Notes: generated from the letters alone by a model not told the origin. A stretch of 64,000 nucleotides of DNA from Aeriscardovia sp. (GCA_017413255.1 JAFPUC010000005.1:23587-87586), one strand, 5' to 3'; positions 7,542 to 17,884 are shown, numbered from the stretch's first letter. Made by a program: numbers and translations.

Positions 7542-10500
7542 CCTGGCAGCCTACAGGAAAGATCTGGAAAAGAGCCCCGACTTTCTAGGGATCCTTAACT
7601 GCTCCGGAAATGAAACGCTCGCCTTCCCCTCCCCGGCCCTGATTGCCGCCAGCTGCATGGCCGAAAGGACCTGCGTTCTGGTTTTGCCCTCCCCTAAGGA
7701 AGCTGAGGAAGCATGGAAGGGGTGCCTGGAGTGGTGGGGAGGCGACCCAGAGCAGGTGGCGCTACTTCCCACCCCCGAAACCCTTCCTTTCGAGCAGTTA
7801 TCTCCAAGGCCCCAGACGGTGTCTGAAAGGTACCGCGTCCTGAGGCGCCTCTACAGGCCTGAAAGAAAGAAAGGCTGGGGAGAAATCAAGGTCCTGGTCT
7901 CTTCTATCCGCTCCCTCCTCCAGCCCTTAACCCCCCTCTTTAGAGAGCCCCCCCTTTTTGTAAAAGCTTTGGAAAATATAAGCCAGCAAGATCTTTTCTG
8001 CCGCCTTTCCTCCCTTGGATACAGGGAAGCGGAGGCGGTGTCTTTAAGAGGGGAAATGGCCAAAAGGAAAGACATACTGGATGTCTTCGCTCCAAATATG
8101 GATTCGCCCGTAAGAATTTTTTGGAAAGGGGAAAAGATAAGGGAAATAAGGAAGTTCTCCATCCTTTCCCAACTTACCTTTGCATCTGAAGAAGAGTGCC
8201 ATTTGGGGCCTGTCCACAATTTTTTGGTTACAGAAGAAGTGAAGGAAAGGGCCAAAGATCTCTCCCGCCTCCCTTCCTTTAACTGCCTTTTGAAGAAGGT
8301 TGCGGAGGGGAAAAGCCCAAACGGCATGGAAGCGCTTTCCCCGCTTCTTCTTTCTCCCCTCCCCCTTTCATCCCTTCTCTCGGGCTCGCTTTTCCTATTT
8401 TCGGATTTTTCCTCCGCAGAGCGAACGGCCCTGCTTTTAAAGGAGGCTTCCCAAAAGTTTTTGGCCTCTCAAAAAGAGGAAGGGCAACTCTCCCCCCGCT
8501 TTTGCGGATCGGGTTTTATGAGCATGGAAGAACTTAAAAACGATCTGAAAGGGGAAGATGCCGTATTTGCGGAAAACAAGGATTTAGCCTCGCTTTGCCC
8601 ATCTCCATCCTGTGAGGGAATGAAAGAAAAAATCAAAGAGGCGCTGGATCTTCCCGGATTTAAAGTGCTCGTCTCTTCCCCTATGGGCGGGGCTGAAAAG
8701 ATCTGCTCCGCCTTCCCCGATCTCCCCCTTATCCCCATCCGGTCCGAGGCGGAATCGGGCTTTAAAGACGAAGGGGCAAAATTTGCCTTGTTTACGGAAA
8801 GCGATCTTTTCGGCTTTTCCAGCCGCTCCCCTTCTGAAAAGCTTTCGTTCAGGGAAAAAACCATAGACATCCCCGACTTAAACCCGGGAGACCTGATTGT
8901 GCACACCCAATACGGCATAGGCAGGTTTTCAGGACTTGAGAAGAGGGAGACAAGGGATGGGGAAAAGGAATTTGTAGTCCTGGAATACGCTTCCTCATCC
9001 GGAAAGGATCCGGACCGGCTCTACCTTCCCGCTTCCCAGCTTTCGCAAATAAGCAGATATATGGGATCTGACAACCCCAAGTTAGACCGCCTGGGTTCCC
9101 CTAACTGGAATTCGACCAGATCCAAGGCAAGAAAGCACGCGGCAGAGGTTTCAGCCGAGCTGGTAAAGCTATACTCCAGCCGAAGGCGAATGGAAGGGCA
9201 CGCCTTTCCCAAAGACGGCCCTGAGCAAAAGGCCCTGGAAGACGCCTTCCCCTATAGGGAAACCCCTGACCAGTTAAAGGCGATAGAGGAAGTAAAAAGG
9301 GACATGCAGTCCTCTTCTCCCATGGACAGGCTCATCACGGGAGATGTCGGATTTGGAAAGACCGAGATTGCCATCCGGGCCGCATTTAAGGCCGTGCAGT
9401 GCGGGAAGCAGGTGGCCATCCTCGCTCCAACCACCCTTCTTTGCGAGCAGCACCTGGAAACGTTCCGTTCCCGCTTTGAGCCTTTTGGGGTAAAGGTGGA
9501 AGCGCTCTCGCGCTTCAGGAGCGCAAAAGAAGCGCGCTCCATTGCCGAAGGCGCGGCAGACGGAAGCGTAAACGTCCTCATAGGCACCCAAAAGATCCTT
9601 TCCCCATCCGTCTCGTTTAAAGACCTTGGGCTTGTAGTGGTAGACGAAGAGCAGAGGTTTGGGGTAAAAGACAAAGAGTTTTTGAAAAAGCTAAAGCCGG
9701 AAATCGACGTCCTCTCGCTTTCAGCCACCCCCATCCCCAGGACCCTTGAAATGAGTTTGGTGGGAATAAGGGAAGTTTCCACACTGATGACTGCCCCCGA
9801 AGAGAGGATGGATGTTTTAACCTACGTGGGCCAGTGGAACCTCGAATTGGTGGCGGCCGCCATTTCAAGGGAGATTTTAAGATCGGGCCAGGTGTTTTAC
9901 GTGTGCGGGAGAATCGAGGACCTGGACACCGCAGCCTCCCGCATTCGAGAGGCAGTGCCAGGATGCAGGGTGGATGTGGCGGATGGAAAGATGCCGGCCG
10001 CCCGCCTGGACAAAGTCATAAACGACTTTTGGAAGGGAAAGACGGACGTATTGGTGTCGACGTCGATAATCGAACTGGGCCTGGATATCCCGAGAGCCAA
10101 CACCCTAATAGTAGAAAGATCAGACTACTTCGGCCTGGCCCAGCTCCACCAGCTTCGGGGAAGGGTGGGAAGATCCTCCCAGAGGGCCTACGCCTATTTC
10201 CTCCACCCCGAAAACATCACACCCGACGCCCAGGCCAGGCTTGAAACCATAGAAGAAAACGCCTCTTTGGGGTCGGGCTACAAGATAGCCCTAAAGGATC
10301 TGGAACTTAGGGGAATTGGAAACCTGGTGGGAGAGGAACAAAGCGGCTTTATAAAGGGGGTAGGCTTTGACTACTTTGTGAGAATGATGAAAGAGGGGAT
10401 AGAAAAGGAAAAGGGAGTAGACAAAAAAGAGGAGGACAGGCCCCTTATAAACCTGCCCGGAAAGGCCTACATCCCCCAGTCCTTCATTCCCTCCCAAAAG

Positions 10501-10872
10501 CTGAGGATGGAAGCCTACTCTTCCATCTTCAAGGCGGAAGGGGAAAAGGAACTGGAGGAAGTCAGAAGGGGAATCGAGGACCGCTACGGCGATCTTCCCT
10601 CCTCCCTCCTCCCCCTCTTTTCCCAGAGGCGGCTGGAGTGGGAAGCTGAAAAAGACGGGGTAAAAAGCGTAACCCAAAGAGGGGATAACCTCTTCTTCTC
10701 CCTCTCTTCGCCTTTCCCGGACTTTATGCAGCTGCGCCTAAAGCGCCTGTTTGCCGGCTCTTTCTACCTCAAATCTGAGATGGGTTTTAAAATTCCTTTA
10801 GACAAAGAGCAATGCGAGGGCGGGGCCATAGGCTTTGCCTTCAAAGCCCTTGGCCAACTTTTCACAACCTAA
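7531..10872 (+). CDS. mfd: Transcription-repair coupling factor Mfd
   Basis: A 1113-residue DNA translocase that removes RNA polymerase stalled at lesions and recruits UvrA. Order of parts: a degenerate UvrB-like N-terminus (about 1-350); a CarD-like RNA-polymerase interaction domain at about 448-520 ('[16 protein letters not shown]'); RecG-like helicase motifs with Walker A 'GDVGFGKTE' near 604 and 'DEEQ' near 705; '[12 protein letters not shown]'; the motif V/VI region '[17 protein letters not shown]'; and the C-terminal UvrA-masking D7 domain. Length is close to the E. coli protein. The start lies inside pth. Confidence 0.97.
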   Translation: MPASLAAYRKDLEKSPDFLGILNCSGNETLAFPSPALIAASCMAERTCVLVLPSPKEAEEAWKGCLEWWGGDPEQVALLPTPETLPFEQLSPRPQTVSERYRVLRRLYRPERKKGWGEIKVLVSSIRSLLQPLTPLFREPPLFVKALENISQQDLFCRLSSLGYREAEAVSLRGEMAKRKDILDVFAPNMDSPVRIFWKGEKIREIRKFSILSQLTFASEEECHLGPVHNFLVTEEVKERAKDLSRLPSFNCLLKKVAEGKSPNGMEALSPLLLSPLPLSSLLSGSLFLFSDFSSAERTALLLKEASQKFLASQKEEGQLSPRFCGSGFMSMEELKNDLKGEDAVFAENKDLASLCPSPSCEGMKEKIKEALDLPGFKVLVSSPMGGAEKICSAFPDLPLIPIRSEAESGFKDEGAKFALFTESDLFGFSSRSPSEKLSFREKTIDIPDLNPGDLIVHTQYGIGRFSGLEKRETRDGEKEFVVLEYASSSGKDPDRLYLPASQLSQISRYMGSDNPKLDRLGSPNWNSTRSKARKHAAEVSAELVKLYSSRRRMEGHAFPKDGPEQKALEDAFPYRETPDQLKAIEEVKRDMQSSSPMDRLITGDVGFGKTEIAIRAAFKAVQCGKQVAILAPTTLLCEQHLETFRSRFEPFGVKVEALSRFRSAKEARSIAEGAADGSVNVLIGTQKILSPSVSFKDLGLVVVDEEQRFGVKDKEFLKKLKPEIDVLSLSATPIPRTLEMSLVGIREVSTLMTAPEERMDVLTYVGQWNLELVAAAISREILRSGQVFYVCGRIEDLDTAASRIREAVPGCRVDVADGKMPAARLDKVINDFWKGKTDVLVSTSIIELGLDIPRANTLIVERSDYFGLAQLHQLRGRVGRSSQRAYAYFLHPENITPDAQARLETIEENASLGSGYKIALKDLELRGIGNLVGEEQSGFIKGVGFDYFVRMMKEGIEKEKGVDKKEEDRPLINLPGKAYIPQSFIPSQKLRMEAYSSIFKAEGEKELEEVRRGIEDRYGDLPSSLLPLFSQRRLEWEAEKDGVKSVTQRGDNLFFSLSSPFPDFMQLRLKRLFAGSFYLKSEMGFKIPLDKEQCEGGAIGFAFKALGQLFTT

Positions 10873-10882
10873 AGGGGGAATC

Positions 10883-12172
10883 ATGGCAGCGATAGAGAGA
10901 ATAAATGCCAGACAAATTTTGGATTCCAGAGGAAATCCCACTTTGGAAGTGAGCCTGGAAACAGATGACGGTGCGGAAGGCGTAGCCTGCGTTCCTTCGG
11001 GAGCTTCTACGGGCATATACGAGGCCGTGGAAAAAAGGGACGGAGACAGCAAACACTTCAACGGAAAGGGAGTGGGAGGAGCCATAAAGGCCGTAAGGGA
11101 GGTGATAGCCCCCGCCCTTGTAGGCCTAGATTCCATAGATCAGCGCGGCATAGACGAGCGCATGATAGATTTGGACGGAACTAAAAACAAGTCCAAGCTC
11201 GGAGCCAACGCGATACTGGGGGTGTCTATGGCAAACCTCAGAGCTGCCGCCCAGAGCGCAGATCTGGCCCTCTTTAGGTACCTTGGGGGAGTAAACGGAT
11301 ACATCCTCCCCGTTCCCTGCATGAACATCCTAAACGGGGGCGTGCACGCCGACAACAACATTGACATCCAGGAGTTCATGATCATCCCATACGGATTTGA
11401 TTCTTTCCACGAAGCTTTGGAAGCCGGATGTGAGACCTACGCCAGCTTAAAGTCCATCCTCAAAGAAGAGGGCCTCTCTTCTTCAGTGGGGGACGAAGGA
11501 GGGTTTGCCCCCGACCTTGAAAGCAACGCCCACGCCATAGACCTGCTTCTTAAGGCTGTAAGGTCTGCAGGCTTTGAGCCCGGAAAGGAAATCGGAATAG
11601 GAATCGACGCCGCCAGCAGCGAGTTTTACGACGAAGAGAGCTCCTCTTATATGTTTGAGGGATCTGCCCGCAGCCGTGAGTGGATGATGGACTACTGGCA
11701 GAGGCTGGTGGAAGCATATCCGGTGGTTTCCATTGAAGACCCCTTCGCCCAAGACGACTGGGAGGGGTGGAGCGAAATGGAAGAAAAGATGGGCTCTGAA
11801 ATCCAGATTGTGGGAGACGACCTGCTCACCACTAACTCTTCCAGGATTTCAAAGGCCATCAGCCTCAAAGCCTGCAACGCCCTCCTTGTAAAGCCCAACC
11901 AAATAGGGACGGTGTCTGAAACCCTGGATGCCATGCGCATCGCCTTCAGGCACGGCTTTGCCGCCATGGTTTCCCACCGCTCCGGAGAGACTATGGACAT
12001 TTTCATAGCAGATCTTGCAGTGGCCATGAACGCCTGCCAGATCAAGGCCGGCGCCCCCGCCAGGGGGGAGAGGGTGGCAAAGTACAACAGGCTGCTCAAG
12101 ATTGAGATGATGCTGGGCGAGAGCGGGAAGTATGCAGGCAAATCCGCCTTCAAGCGCGCTTCCAAGTTCTAG
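10883..12172 (+). CDS. eno: Enolase
   Basis: Interconverts 2-phosphoglycerate and phosphoenolpyruvate in glycolysis, and may also be displayed on the surface. It has 429 residues from the ATG at 10883, chosen because AAAGGGGG stands four bases upstream and the family starts '[19 protein letters not shown]'. The mobile loop '[12 protein letters not shown]', catalytic K337 in 'VKPNQIGT', 'GDDLLTTN' and '[10 protein letters not shown]' are all present. Ten bases separate it from mfd. Downstream the DUF501 gene begins inside the 3' end. Confidence 0.97.
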   Translation: MAAIERINARQILDSRGNPTLEVSLETDDGAEGVACVPSGASTGIYEAVEKRDGDSKHFNGKGVGGAIKAVREVIAPALVGLDSIDQRGIDERMIDLDGTKNKSKLGANAILGVSMANLRAAAQSADLALFRYLGGVNGYILPVPCMNILNGGVHADNNIDIQEFMIIPYGFDSFHEALEAGCETYASLKSILKEEGLSSSVGDEGGFAPDLESNAHAIDLLLKAVRSAGFEPGKEIGIGIDAASSEFYDEESSSYMFEGSARSREWMMDYWQRLVEAYPVVSIEDPFAQDDWEGWSEMEEKMGSEIQIVGDDLLTTNSSRISKAISLKACNALLVKPNQIGTVSETLDAMRIAFRHGFAAMVSHRSGETMDIFIADLAVAMNACQIKAGAPARGERVAKYNRLLKIEMMLGESGKYAGKSAFKRASKF

Positions 12173-12695
12173 CCTTTCGCAAGCGGATGCGTCCTTTTGC
12201 ACGGATCTGGCTTCGAGCCTGCTCTCCCTGCCCGCAAGCGAGGAAGAAATGCGGGAAGTGGAAAAGAGCTTAGGGCGCTACCCTGAAGGCATGGCGGCGG
12301 TGGGAGCCAGGAAAGGCGGAAGGATTTTAGCCGTGGTGGTAAAGCCCCTTGTAAGAAGCTGCCCCTTTCCCACGGTCTTCTACCTTACCGACAGGGATCT
12401 TTGCAGAAGAACTTCGCAGCTAGAGTCTGCCGGATGCATGAAAGGCTGGAGCCAAAGGCTGGAAAGGGACGAAGATCTCAAAACCGCCTACAGGCGGGCG
12501 CACCTAATGTATCTTTGCTTCAGGCGCGAAGTGGCGAAAATATCGGGTGTTGCCCCCTATCCTGCCCCCGTCAGCGCCGGGGGAATGCCGGAGCGGGTAA
12601 AGTGCCTCCATTCCCTTTTGGCCCAGAGCCTTGTGATGGGGCCCGGAATCAACCCGATAGGAGACGAAACGGCAAAGGAAGTAGGAGCATGGTAA
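12132..12695 (+). CDS. DUF501 family protein
   Basis: A conserved actinobacterial protein of unknown biochemical role. Recognised by '[14 protein letters not shown]', '[14 protein letters not shown]', '[14 protein letters not shown]' and '[12 protein letters not shown]...GINPIGDE'. It usually sits between a septum-formation initiator gene (divIC/ftsB type) and ppx/gppA, downstream of eno. Here the divIC gene is absent and DUF501 directly overlaps eno by 41 bases. The start is ambiguous: ATG 12132 gives 187 residues, while ATG 12249, preceded by AGGAAGAA, gives 148. The 3' end overlaps the next gene by 7 bases. Confidence 0.85.
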   Translation: MQANPPSSALPSSSLSQADASFCTDLASSLLSLPASEEEMREVEKSLGRYPEGMAAVGARKGGRILAVVVKPLVRSCPFPTVFYLTDRDLCRRTSQLESAGCMKGWSQRLERDEDLKTAYRRAHLMYLCFRREVAKISGVAPYPAPVSAGGMPERVKCLHSLLAQSLVMGPGINPIGDETAKEVGAW

Positions 12696-13612
12696 GAGTT
12701 GCCGGCATAGACTGCGGAACCAACTCTATAAAGATGGAAATAGCGGACGTCTCTTTTTCGCCCTCCGGCCCGAAAATAGGAATGCTGGTCCCCAGGAAGG
12801 TGTGGACCATAAGGATGGGCGAAGGGGTGGACAAAACCCGTCTCCTTTCCTTTTTCGCTTTAAAAAGGTTAAGGTGCGCCCTGGAAAGCTTTAAGGAAGA
12901 GATTGACTCCTTTAAGGCGGAGAGAATAAGGTTTGTTGCCACCAGCGCGGTAAGGGACGCAAAAAATTCCGACGAGTTCGGGCGGATTGTAGAAGAAATT
13001 TTGGGCGTCCAACCCCAAATCCTTACCGGAAAAGAAGAGGGCAGGCTTGGCTTTGAAGCCGCCTGCCTTGGCATGAGCGGCAAAAGGAAGCTTTTGGTAG
13101 ACCTTGGGGGAGGCTCCACGGAGTTTTCCATAGGGGAGGGGGAAGTTCCCTCCTTTGTGAGGTCTTTAGACATAGGATGCGTAAGGATTGCCGAAAAATT
13201 CGGATTCGGATCCGAACCCCTCTCTCTTGAAAAGCGGAAAAGGGCCGAGGCCTTTGTGGAAGACAAAATGGAAGAAATCCCCATTTCCTCGGCCATGCGC
13301 CTGATTGGAATTTCGGGATCCGTCGCGATCGTAAGCTTTATGGCTGCGGGGGAGAAGGAATTTATCCCTTCCAAAAAACTGGAAATAGAGAGGGAAAAAG
13401 GGATAGAAGCCTGCGAAAAGCTGATGAATATGAGCGAAGAAGAGATGGAGGGCTACCCCCTCATCCCCCCCCTCAGGCGAAAAGTCATAAGGGCGGGGGC
13501 TTTAATCTGGAAGCAGGTTTTGATTTCTTCCCCCCTCCACTCCTACCTCTTTTCGGACGCCGCCCTCCTGGACGGGGTGATACTGGACGAGGCCCGCAAG
13601 TTGGAGTGTTAG
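12689..13612 (+). CDS. ppx: Exopolyphosphatase / pppGpp phosphatase (Ppx/GppA)
   Basis: A member of the actin-like ASKHA phosphatase family that hydrolyses polyphosphate or pppGpp. It has 307 residues from ATG 12689, which overlaps the DUF501 stop. The phosphate-1 motif 'GIDCGTNSIKMEI' is at the N-terminus, followed by 'FVATSAVRDAKNS', 'LTGKEEGRLGFEA' and the phosphate-2 motif 'LVDLGGGSTEFS'. It matches the single-domain length of actinobacterial Ppx2/GppA proteins. Substrate preference cannot be read from sequence. The TAG stop forms the first half of a -10 box for the following tRNA. Confidence 0.93.
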   Translation: MVRVAGIDCGTNSIKMEIADVSFSPSGPKIGMLVPRKVWTIRMGEGVDKTRLLSFFALKRLRCALESFKEEIDSFKAERIRFVATSAVRDAKNSDEFGRIVEEILGVQPQILTGKEEGRLGFEAACLGMSGKRKLLVDLGGGSTEFSIGEGEVPSFVRSLDIGCVRIAEKFGFGSEPLSLEKRKRAEAFVEDKMEEIPISSAMRLIGISGSVAIVSFMAAGEKEFIPSKKLEIEREKGIEACEKLMNMSEEEMEGYPLIPPLRRKVIRAGALIWKQVLISSPLHSYLFSDAALLDGVILDEARKLEC

Positions 13613-13615
13613 AAT
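13607..13615 (+). promoter_or_regulatory. Extended -10 promoter element for tRNA-Leu
   Basis: TGTTAGAAT is an extended -10 (TGn plus TAGAAT) ending eight bases before tRNA-Leu. The TAG of the ppx stop codon (13610-13612) is part of the box. No clear -35 is visible, as expected for an extended -10 promoter. The same nine bases occur at the tRNA-fMet promoter. Confidence 0.5.
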
Positions 13616-13623
13616 CTAAGTGC

Positions 13624-13704
13624 GCCCCCGTGGCGGAATGGCAGACGCAGTGGACTTAAAATCCATCGCCTTTTGGCATGCGGGTTCGATCCCCGCCGGG
13701 GGCA
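13624..13704 (+). tRNA. tRNA-Leu(TAA)
   Basis: A class II tRNA with a long variable arm. Acceptor arms GCCCCCG and CGGGGGC pair fully with A as discriminator. The anticodon loop 'ACTTAAAAT' gives anticodon TAA, and the T loop TTCGATC is present. The 3' CCA is not encoded. It is transcribed in the same direction as ppx and is immediately followed by the convergent coiled-coil gene. Confidence 0.95.
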
Positions 13705-13706
13705 CC

Positions 13707-14486
13707 TTACCTAAACCCTCCGCTGGCCCATATGATTAGAAGCGCTATCACAATTACGCACAAAATTATTATTACGCTCCATGCCACGAGCTTTTTTTGG
13801 GCCTTTCCCCTCTTGTAGGTTTTGAGCATTTCCTTGGGAGTCTGGGCCTTTACCTTTTCAAGGTAGTCTTTGGCGGCCTGCACCGACCGGGTGGCGGCCT
13901 TGTCTTGGGCAAGGGAGGAGGCGGCCATGTCTATGGCATGGGTGTTTTCGGTGGTCTCCTTTACCCCCTGCTCTAAAAGGGCCACGTTTTTCTCGTATTC
14001 CTCTTTTGCCCTAATGCAGTCCCTGGCGGCCGAAGTAACTTCGTTTGCAAACTCGTGCGCCTGCTTTTCCTTTTCGTAGGGGGCGCGGATGTCGAGCTGG
14101 CCGGAAGGGGAAAAGAAGTGCAAAAGAACCTGCCTCGTGTCTTTGGCGTCCTCTCCGCCCGAGGGGGGAGTGTAAAGGCCCCCCGTCACTTCCACTTCGC
14201 ATCCCAAGGCGGGGTCAAGTTTCAAGGTCTCAGCGCCAGATTCAAGCCTGGTCCTGTAGAGCGTGGCTCCCTCAAAAGAGTCCAAAGGGGCTGCAAAAGC
14301 TTCCTTCTCCCCTTCCAAGCTGCTCTGTGCGCTTTCAATGGCTTTTTCATGAGCCTTCTGAGCCTGTTTTAGCTGCTTTTCTCCCTGCTTTACCCTCTGG
14401 TTATAAGAGTTTTGAGCATCCTGAAAGGCCCTTTCGGCCTCCCTAAGCCTGATGATTTCAGCCGGTTCCCTGTTTCTTGACAACAA
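13707..14486 (-). CDS. Coiled-coil protein with C-terminal membrane anchor
   Basis: A 259-residue hypothetical protein. The N-terminal third (about 10-65) is heptad-rich charged coiled coil. A small globular part follows (about 66-135, 'GCEVEVTGGLYTPPSGGED'). A second long helix spans about 140-230. A single hydrophobic segment near the C-terminus ('WSVIIILCVIVIALLIIW') makes it a likely tail-anchored or single-pass inner-membrane protein facing the cytosol. No enzyme motif is seen. It is divergent from the FKBP-greA pair. Function unknown. Confidence 0.75.
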   Translation of the reverse strand: MLSRNREPAEIIRLREAERAFQDAQNSYNQRVKQGEKQLKQAQKAHEKAIESAQSSLEGEKEAFAAPLDSFEGATLYRTRLESGAETLKLDPALGCEVEVTGGLYTPPSGGEDAKDTRQVLLHFFSPSGQLDIRAPYEKEKQAHEFANEVTSAARDCIRAKEEYEKNVALLEQGVKETTENTHAIDMAASSLAQDKAATRSVQAAKDYLEKVKAQTPKEMLKTYKRGKAQKKLVAWSVIIILCVIVIALLIIWASGGFR

Positions 14487-14566
14487 TTCCTCCTCTTGTA
14501 CGCTATAGTTATATATTTACACGCCTATTTCGATTTTTGAAAACCCTTTTCGAGCAAGGAGAAACC

Positions 14567-14983
14567 ATGAAAGAAGAACTGCCTAAAGTAGAAGCCAAAT
14601 TCGGAGGGGACGCCTCCATTAGTTTTGACGGATTGGGGGATCTGGAAAAGCCCGAGCTCGTCTGCAAAGAGCTTGTGCACGGAGATGGCGCGGTGGTGCA
14701 AAAGGGAGACACCATCACCGTGCACTACAGCGGGGTCGTATGGGGAAAGAAAGATCCCTTCGACTCTAGCTTTGCAAGGCGGGATCCGGCCAGTTTCCCC
14801 ATAGGAAAAGGCATGCTGATTAGGGCATGGGACGAAACCCTGATCGGCAAGACCGTGGGGTCCAGGCTCCTAATCGTCGCCCCTGCCGACTACGCCTACG
14901 GAAAGAGGGGCGTTCCCCAGGCAGGCATCAAGGGCGGAGACACCCTGGTCTTCGTTGTAGACATCCTCGCAGACAGAAAGTAG
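14567..14983 (+). CDS. FKBP-type peptidyl-prolyl cis-trans isomerase
   Basis: A cytosolic prolyl isomerase of 138 residues with no signal peptide. FKBP signatures are 'GDTITVHYSGVVWG', 'FPIGKGMLIRAWDETLIG', 'ADYAYGKRGVPQ' and 'GGDTLVFVVDIL'. The ATG at 14567 follows AAGGAG with a spacing of five bases; an in-frame upstream extension lacks a ribosome binding site and overlaps the divergent promoter region. greA follows after six bases, so the two are co-transcribed, a pairing I associate with bifidobacteria. Confidence 0.93.
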   Translation: MKEELPKVEAKFGGDASISFDGLGDLEKPELVCKELVHGDGAVVQKGDTITVHYSGVVWGKKDPFDSSFARRDPASFPIGKGMLIRAWDETLIGKTVGSRLLIVAPADYAYGKRGVPQAGIKGGDTLVFVVDILADRK

Positions 14984-14989
14984 GAAAAA

Positions 14990-15469
14990 ATGCCAGAAGA
15001 GGAAACAATCTTCCTCACCCAGGACGCCTATGACAAGATGAAAAAAGAGCTCGATCATCTCGAGGGCGAGGTGCGAAGCCAAATTGCCCAAAAAATAAAA
15101 GAGGCAAGGGCGGAAGGGGACTTAAGCGAAAACGGGGGATACCAAGCCGCCAAAGAGGCCCAGGGCAAAAACGAGGGCAGGATCGCCGAGCTCGCCCACA
15201 AACTGAGGTACGCCCAAATCCTTCAAACTTCCAGCGACGGAAGAGCGGAAGAAGGAAGCGTAGTAAAACTGAAAGTCGGAGACAGTGAGGCGGAATTTCT
15301 TTTGGGGGCAAGAGACCTTTCCTGCACCACCGATAAAAAAATCATCAGCCCCAAGAGCCCGATTGGATCTGCCGTTTTAGGCCATAAGGCGGGAGACAAG
15401 GTAAACTACGAAGCTCCCGGGGGACGGCAAATGGAAGTGGAAATTATTTCTGTCACCCCTCTGGGCTGA
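14990..15469 (+). CDS. greA: Transcription elongation factor GreA
   Basis: Stimulates transcript cleavage by stalled RNA polymerase. At 159 residues it has the normal length. The N-terminal coiled coil carries 'EARAEGDLSENGGY' with the acidic tip residues D44 and E47 that coordinate magnesium. The family's usual A-E-Y after SEN reads G-G-Y here. The C-terminal FKBP-like domain ends 'VEIISVTPLG'. AGGAAAAA precedes the ATG. The gene ends two bases from the convergent hemolysin III gene, with no terminator between. Confidence 0.95.
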   Translation: MPEEETIFLTQDAYDKMKKELDHLEGEVRSQIAQKIKEARAEGDLSENGGYQAAKEAQGKNEGRIAELAHKLRYAQILQTSSDGRAEEGSVVKLKVGDSEAEFLLGARDLSCTTDKKIISPKSPIGSAVLGHKAGDKVNYEAPGGRQMEVEIISVTPLG

Positions 15470-15471
15470 TT

Positions 15472-16185
15472 TCACCTCATCTTGCAGATTACCCAAAATA
15501 CCGCCGTAATTTCGCAGGCGTAGCCCAGCACGGTAAAGACGTGGAAAATCTCGTGGAAGCCGAAAACCTTGGGCCAAGGGTCGGGTTTTTTGGCCCCGTA
15601 GATGACGCCTCCTGCGATGTAGAACACGCCTCCGCACGCCGTTAAAATCACCACTATAAATCCGGCCCATTTTGAGAGCCATAAGAACGGCATTATGGCA
15701 GCTCCCGCCACGCCTATGACGATGTAGGTGGAAGTATAAAGCCAGCGGGGGGCTGAAATCCAGAGCACGTTTACAAGCAGGGCCATCGCCACCGTTCCCC
15801 ACATGACCGAAATCACTATGACCCTGCCTATAAAGGGCAGGGCAAAGGAGAGGGGGGTGTAGGTGCCGGCGATAAGGAGGAAAATATTGGCGTGATCTAT
15901 GCGCCTTAAAACGTCGGTAAGCCTTTTTCCCCAGTTTCCTATGTGGTAGCAGGCCGAATTTATGAAAAGAAGGCAGCTTGAGGCCAGGTACACGCTGCAG
16001 GCTGCCTTCAGGCCTTTAATGGGGGCAAGGCAGATGGCCACTATGCACGCCGCCATGGCCAAGGGCGCAAAAATGGCGTGAACCCACCCCCGGGTGAGGG
16101 GTTTTGCCCTCCCGTGAACATCAAGCCTGGCTCTTTTGCCTACGGCGGCGCTCTTTCCAGCTCCCGCCCTGACTGCGGCTTGCAT
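15472..16185 (-). CDS. Hemolysin III / PAQR family membrane protein
   Basis: A polytopic membrane protein of 237 residues with about seven transmembrane segments, related to YqfA, hemolysin III and the adiponectin-receptor (PAQR) family. The conserved zinc-site motifs are visible: 'SACYH', 'RIDHANIFLLIAGTYTPL' and 'HEIFHVFTV'. These suggest a membrane hydrolase fold; true hemolytic activity is not implied. The start is the ATG at 16185, because the frame upstream of it is itself the AAAGGAGGAGG ribosome binding site. Confidence 0.92.
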   Translation of the reverse strand: MQAAVRAGAGKSAAVGKRARLDVHGRAKPLTRGWVHAIFAPLAMAACIVAICLAPIKGLKAACSVYLASSCLLFINSACYHIGNWGKRLTDVLRRIDHANIFLLIAGTYTPLSFALPFIGRVIVISVMWGTVAMALLVNVLWISAPRWLYTSTYIVIGVAGAAIMPFLWLSKWAGFIVVILTACGGVFYIAGGVIYGAKKPDPWPKVFGFHEIFHVFTVLGYACEITAVFWVICKMR

Positions 16186-16248
16186 GCCTCCTCCTTTCAC
16201 AGGGCTTATTACAATTAAATTTACTTGCTTTGCATTAGGATTGGAAAA

Positions 16249-17712
16249 ATGGACGAGTGCCGCAATCTAAAGGATCCTGAAAGGATCTTGAGCTGTTCAA
16301 AGATGTCGGAGGGAGCGAGGCACTTTCTTCACTCCCTCATAGCCGACTGGGGGATAATAGCGGACCTGGGCTACTGCGATCTTCAGCTGGCGGTAAAAGA
16401 CGGGGAAGGGGGCTTTATATGCGCGGCCCAGGTGAGGCCCGCCACCGCCCCGTCGTGCTTCCCGGAAGACGTGGTGGGCCAAAAGTTCCCATCCTCCCTT
16501 TCTCCCTTCCTCTCCCAGGCTTTGGGCTCAAAATGCCCCCTGTGCCCGGTAGACCCTCAGTTTAAGACCCTAAGCGCCGTCAGCGCCAACTGGGAGGGCG
16601 AGGCTGCGGGGGTAGTGCTGCAAAGGTCCTACCCGGCCCCCCATACCGGAAGGTACGAACAGATGGGGATAAATGCCGCCTGGAAGCTGTTTTCCATGAT
16701 TCCCTTCGGCCAATTCCCCTATAAAGTCCCGGTAAACACCCAGAGGCACAACGCCCACGTGCCCGACGGATTTGTCATCCTAAATGAAATGTCTCTGGTG
16801 ACCGACGCTTCCCCCAACGCCATAAGCTGCTTTAAGCGCCTGGGCTTTGGAGGGGCGCTTATAGGCAAAAACCTTGCGGAAGTTGTGGGGACGCTCACCC
16901 GCCCCAAAAGCGTGGGCAAGGACATGGCCCTCCTCCTTTCCGGAGAAAGCCCCCTCGATGCGGTTTTGACGATAAACAATATTTCGGTGAGCTTGAGATC
17001 GCTTCCCATGTGGATTGAGAGGGACTACTGCGGGTCTGTGGTCCTTTGCAGGGAAATTACCGAAATCCGCCGCCGCGACAACGAGCTGAAGATAAAAGAT
17101 GCCACAATAGCCGAGATCAACCACCGGATAAAAAACAACCTACAGTCCGTAGCCTCCCTTCTGGCTCTTCAGATTAGAGACTCCGGAAATGAAGAAGTGA
17201 AAAAGGCCCTGCAGACGGCCAAAAGGAGGGTGCAGGCGATTTCCATCCTCCACGATGCCCTCTCCCAGAGCAAAAACGAGATGATCGATTTCGATTTCGC
17301 CCTTCCCAAGCTTTTAAAAACCAACGTAGACATCATGCGCGAGGGGGATCAGAGGATTTCCATCTCCTACCAGGGATCTTTCGGCCTTCTTGCCCCTCCC
17401 GATGCCACTCCTTTGGCCCTGATCCTTTCGGAACTTATCACCAACGCCGTAGAGCACGGGTTTGTGGGGGAAAAGGAAGGGGAAATCGAAATCGACGCCA
17501 GAAGAAGGGGGAGATCGCTTTCAATCCGCATCCTCGACAACGGAGTGGGCCTCAAAGAAATGCCGGAAGAGGGGGGGAGCTTGGGAATAAACATAGTTCA
17601 GACCTTCGTAAAGGTGGACTTTCAGGGATCCATCTTCTGGAGCCCGGGGCCCCATGGGGGGACGGAAGTCAAGATAGACTTAAACCTTAACGGGGCGGGG
17701 GAAGCTATCTAA
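16249..17712 (+). CDS. PdtaS-like sensor histidine kinase
   Basis: A 487-residue cytosolic sensor kinase with no membrane segment. A GAF-like sensor occupies about 1-150 and a PAS-like domain about 175-275. A HisKA_2 phosphoacceptor box 'EINHRIKNNLQSVASLL' follows with H292, then a HATPase domain with N box 'ELITNAVEHGF' and G boxes 'ILDNGVGL' and 'GGSLGINIV'. This is the layout of actinobacterial PdtaS, which phosphorylates the ANTAR antiterminator PdtaR; no PdtaR gene is in this window. The ATG at 16249 is chosen over an upstream TTG because a GGA-rich site precedes it. Confidence 0.9.
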   Translation: MDECRNLKDPERILSCSKMSEGARHFLHSLIADWGIIADLGYCDLQLAVKDGEGGFICAAQVRPATAPSCFPEDVVGQKFPSSLSPFLSQALGSKCPLCPVDPQFKTLSAVSANWEGEAAGVVLQRSYPAPHTGRYEQMGINAAWKLFSMIPFGQFPYKVPVNTQRHNAHVPDGFVILNEMSLVTDASPNAISCFKRLGFGGALIGKNLAEVVGTLTRPKSVGKDMALLLSGESPLDAVLTINNISVSLRSLPMWIERDYCGSVVLCREITEIRRRDNELKIKDATIAEINHRIKNNLQSVASLLALQIRDSGNEEVKKALQTAKRRVQAISILHDALSQSKNEMIDFDFALPKLLKTNVDIMREGDQRISISYQGSFGLLAPPDATPLALILSELITNAVEHGFVGEKEGEIEIDARRRGRSLSIRILDNGVGLKEMPEEGGSLGINIVQTFVKVDFQGSIFWSPGPHGGTEVKIDLNLNGAGEAI

Positions 17713-17884
17713 GATCTTTTAAGCGGTTCCCGTCTTTTGAAGAGATCTCCAAAAGGCCGATTTGGGCTTAAAAAAGTCGTTAAAACCCGCGTTTCCTCCC
17801 CCTTCTGCGATTTAATGCAGGTGGTAGCATTTTTACAGATCGATGAAGATCCGTTTTTGTGCTCGATTTTAATCTGGAGGAAAA

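Noticed and set aside
12401..12688. N-terminal extension of Ppx/GppA
   Set aside because: The extra 96 residues are Arg/Pro-rich shadow of the DUF501 gene; the family start and ATGG overlap lie at 12689.
14477..14566. 30-residue extension of the cytosolic FKBP
   Set aside because: No ribosome binding site upstream and it runs through the divergent promoter region; ATG 14567 has AAGGAG.
16719..17124. Minus-strand frames inside the PdtaS-like kinase
   Set aside because: Composition is irregular and the kinase frame is certain; no evidence for a second gene.
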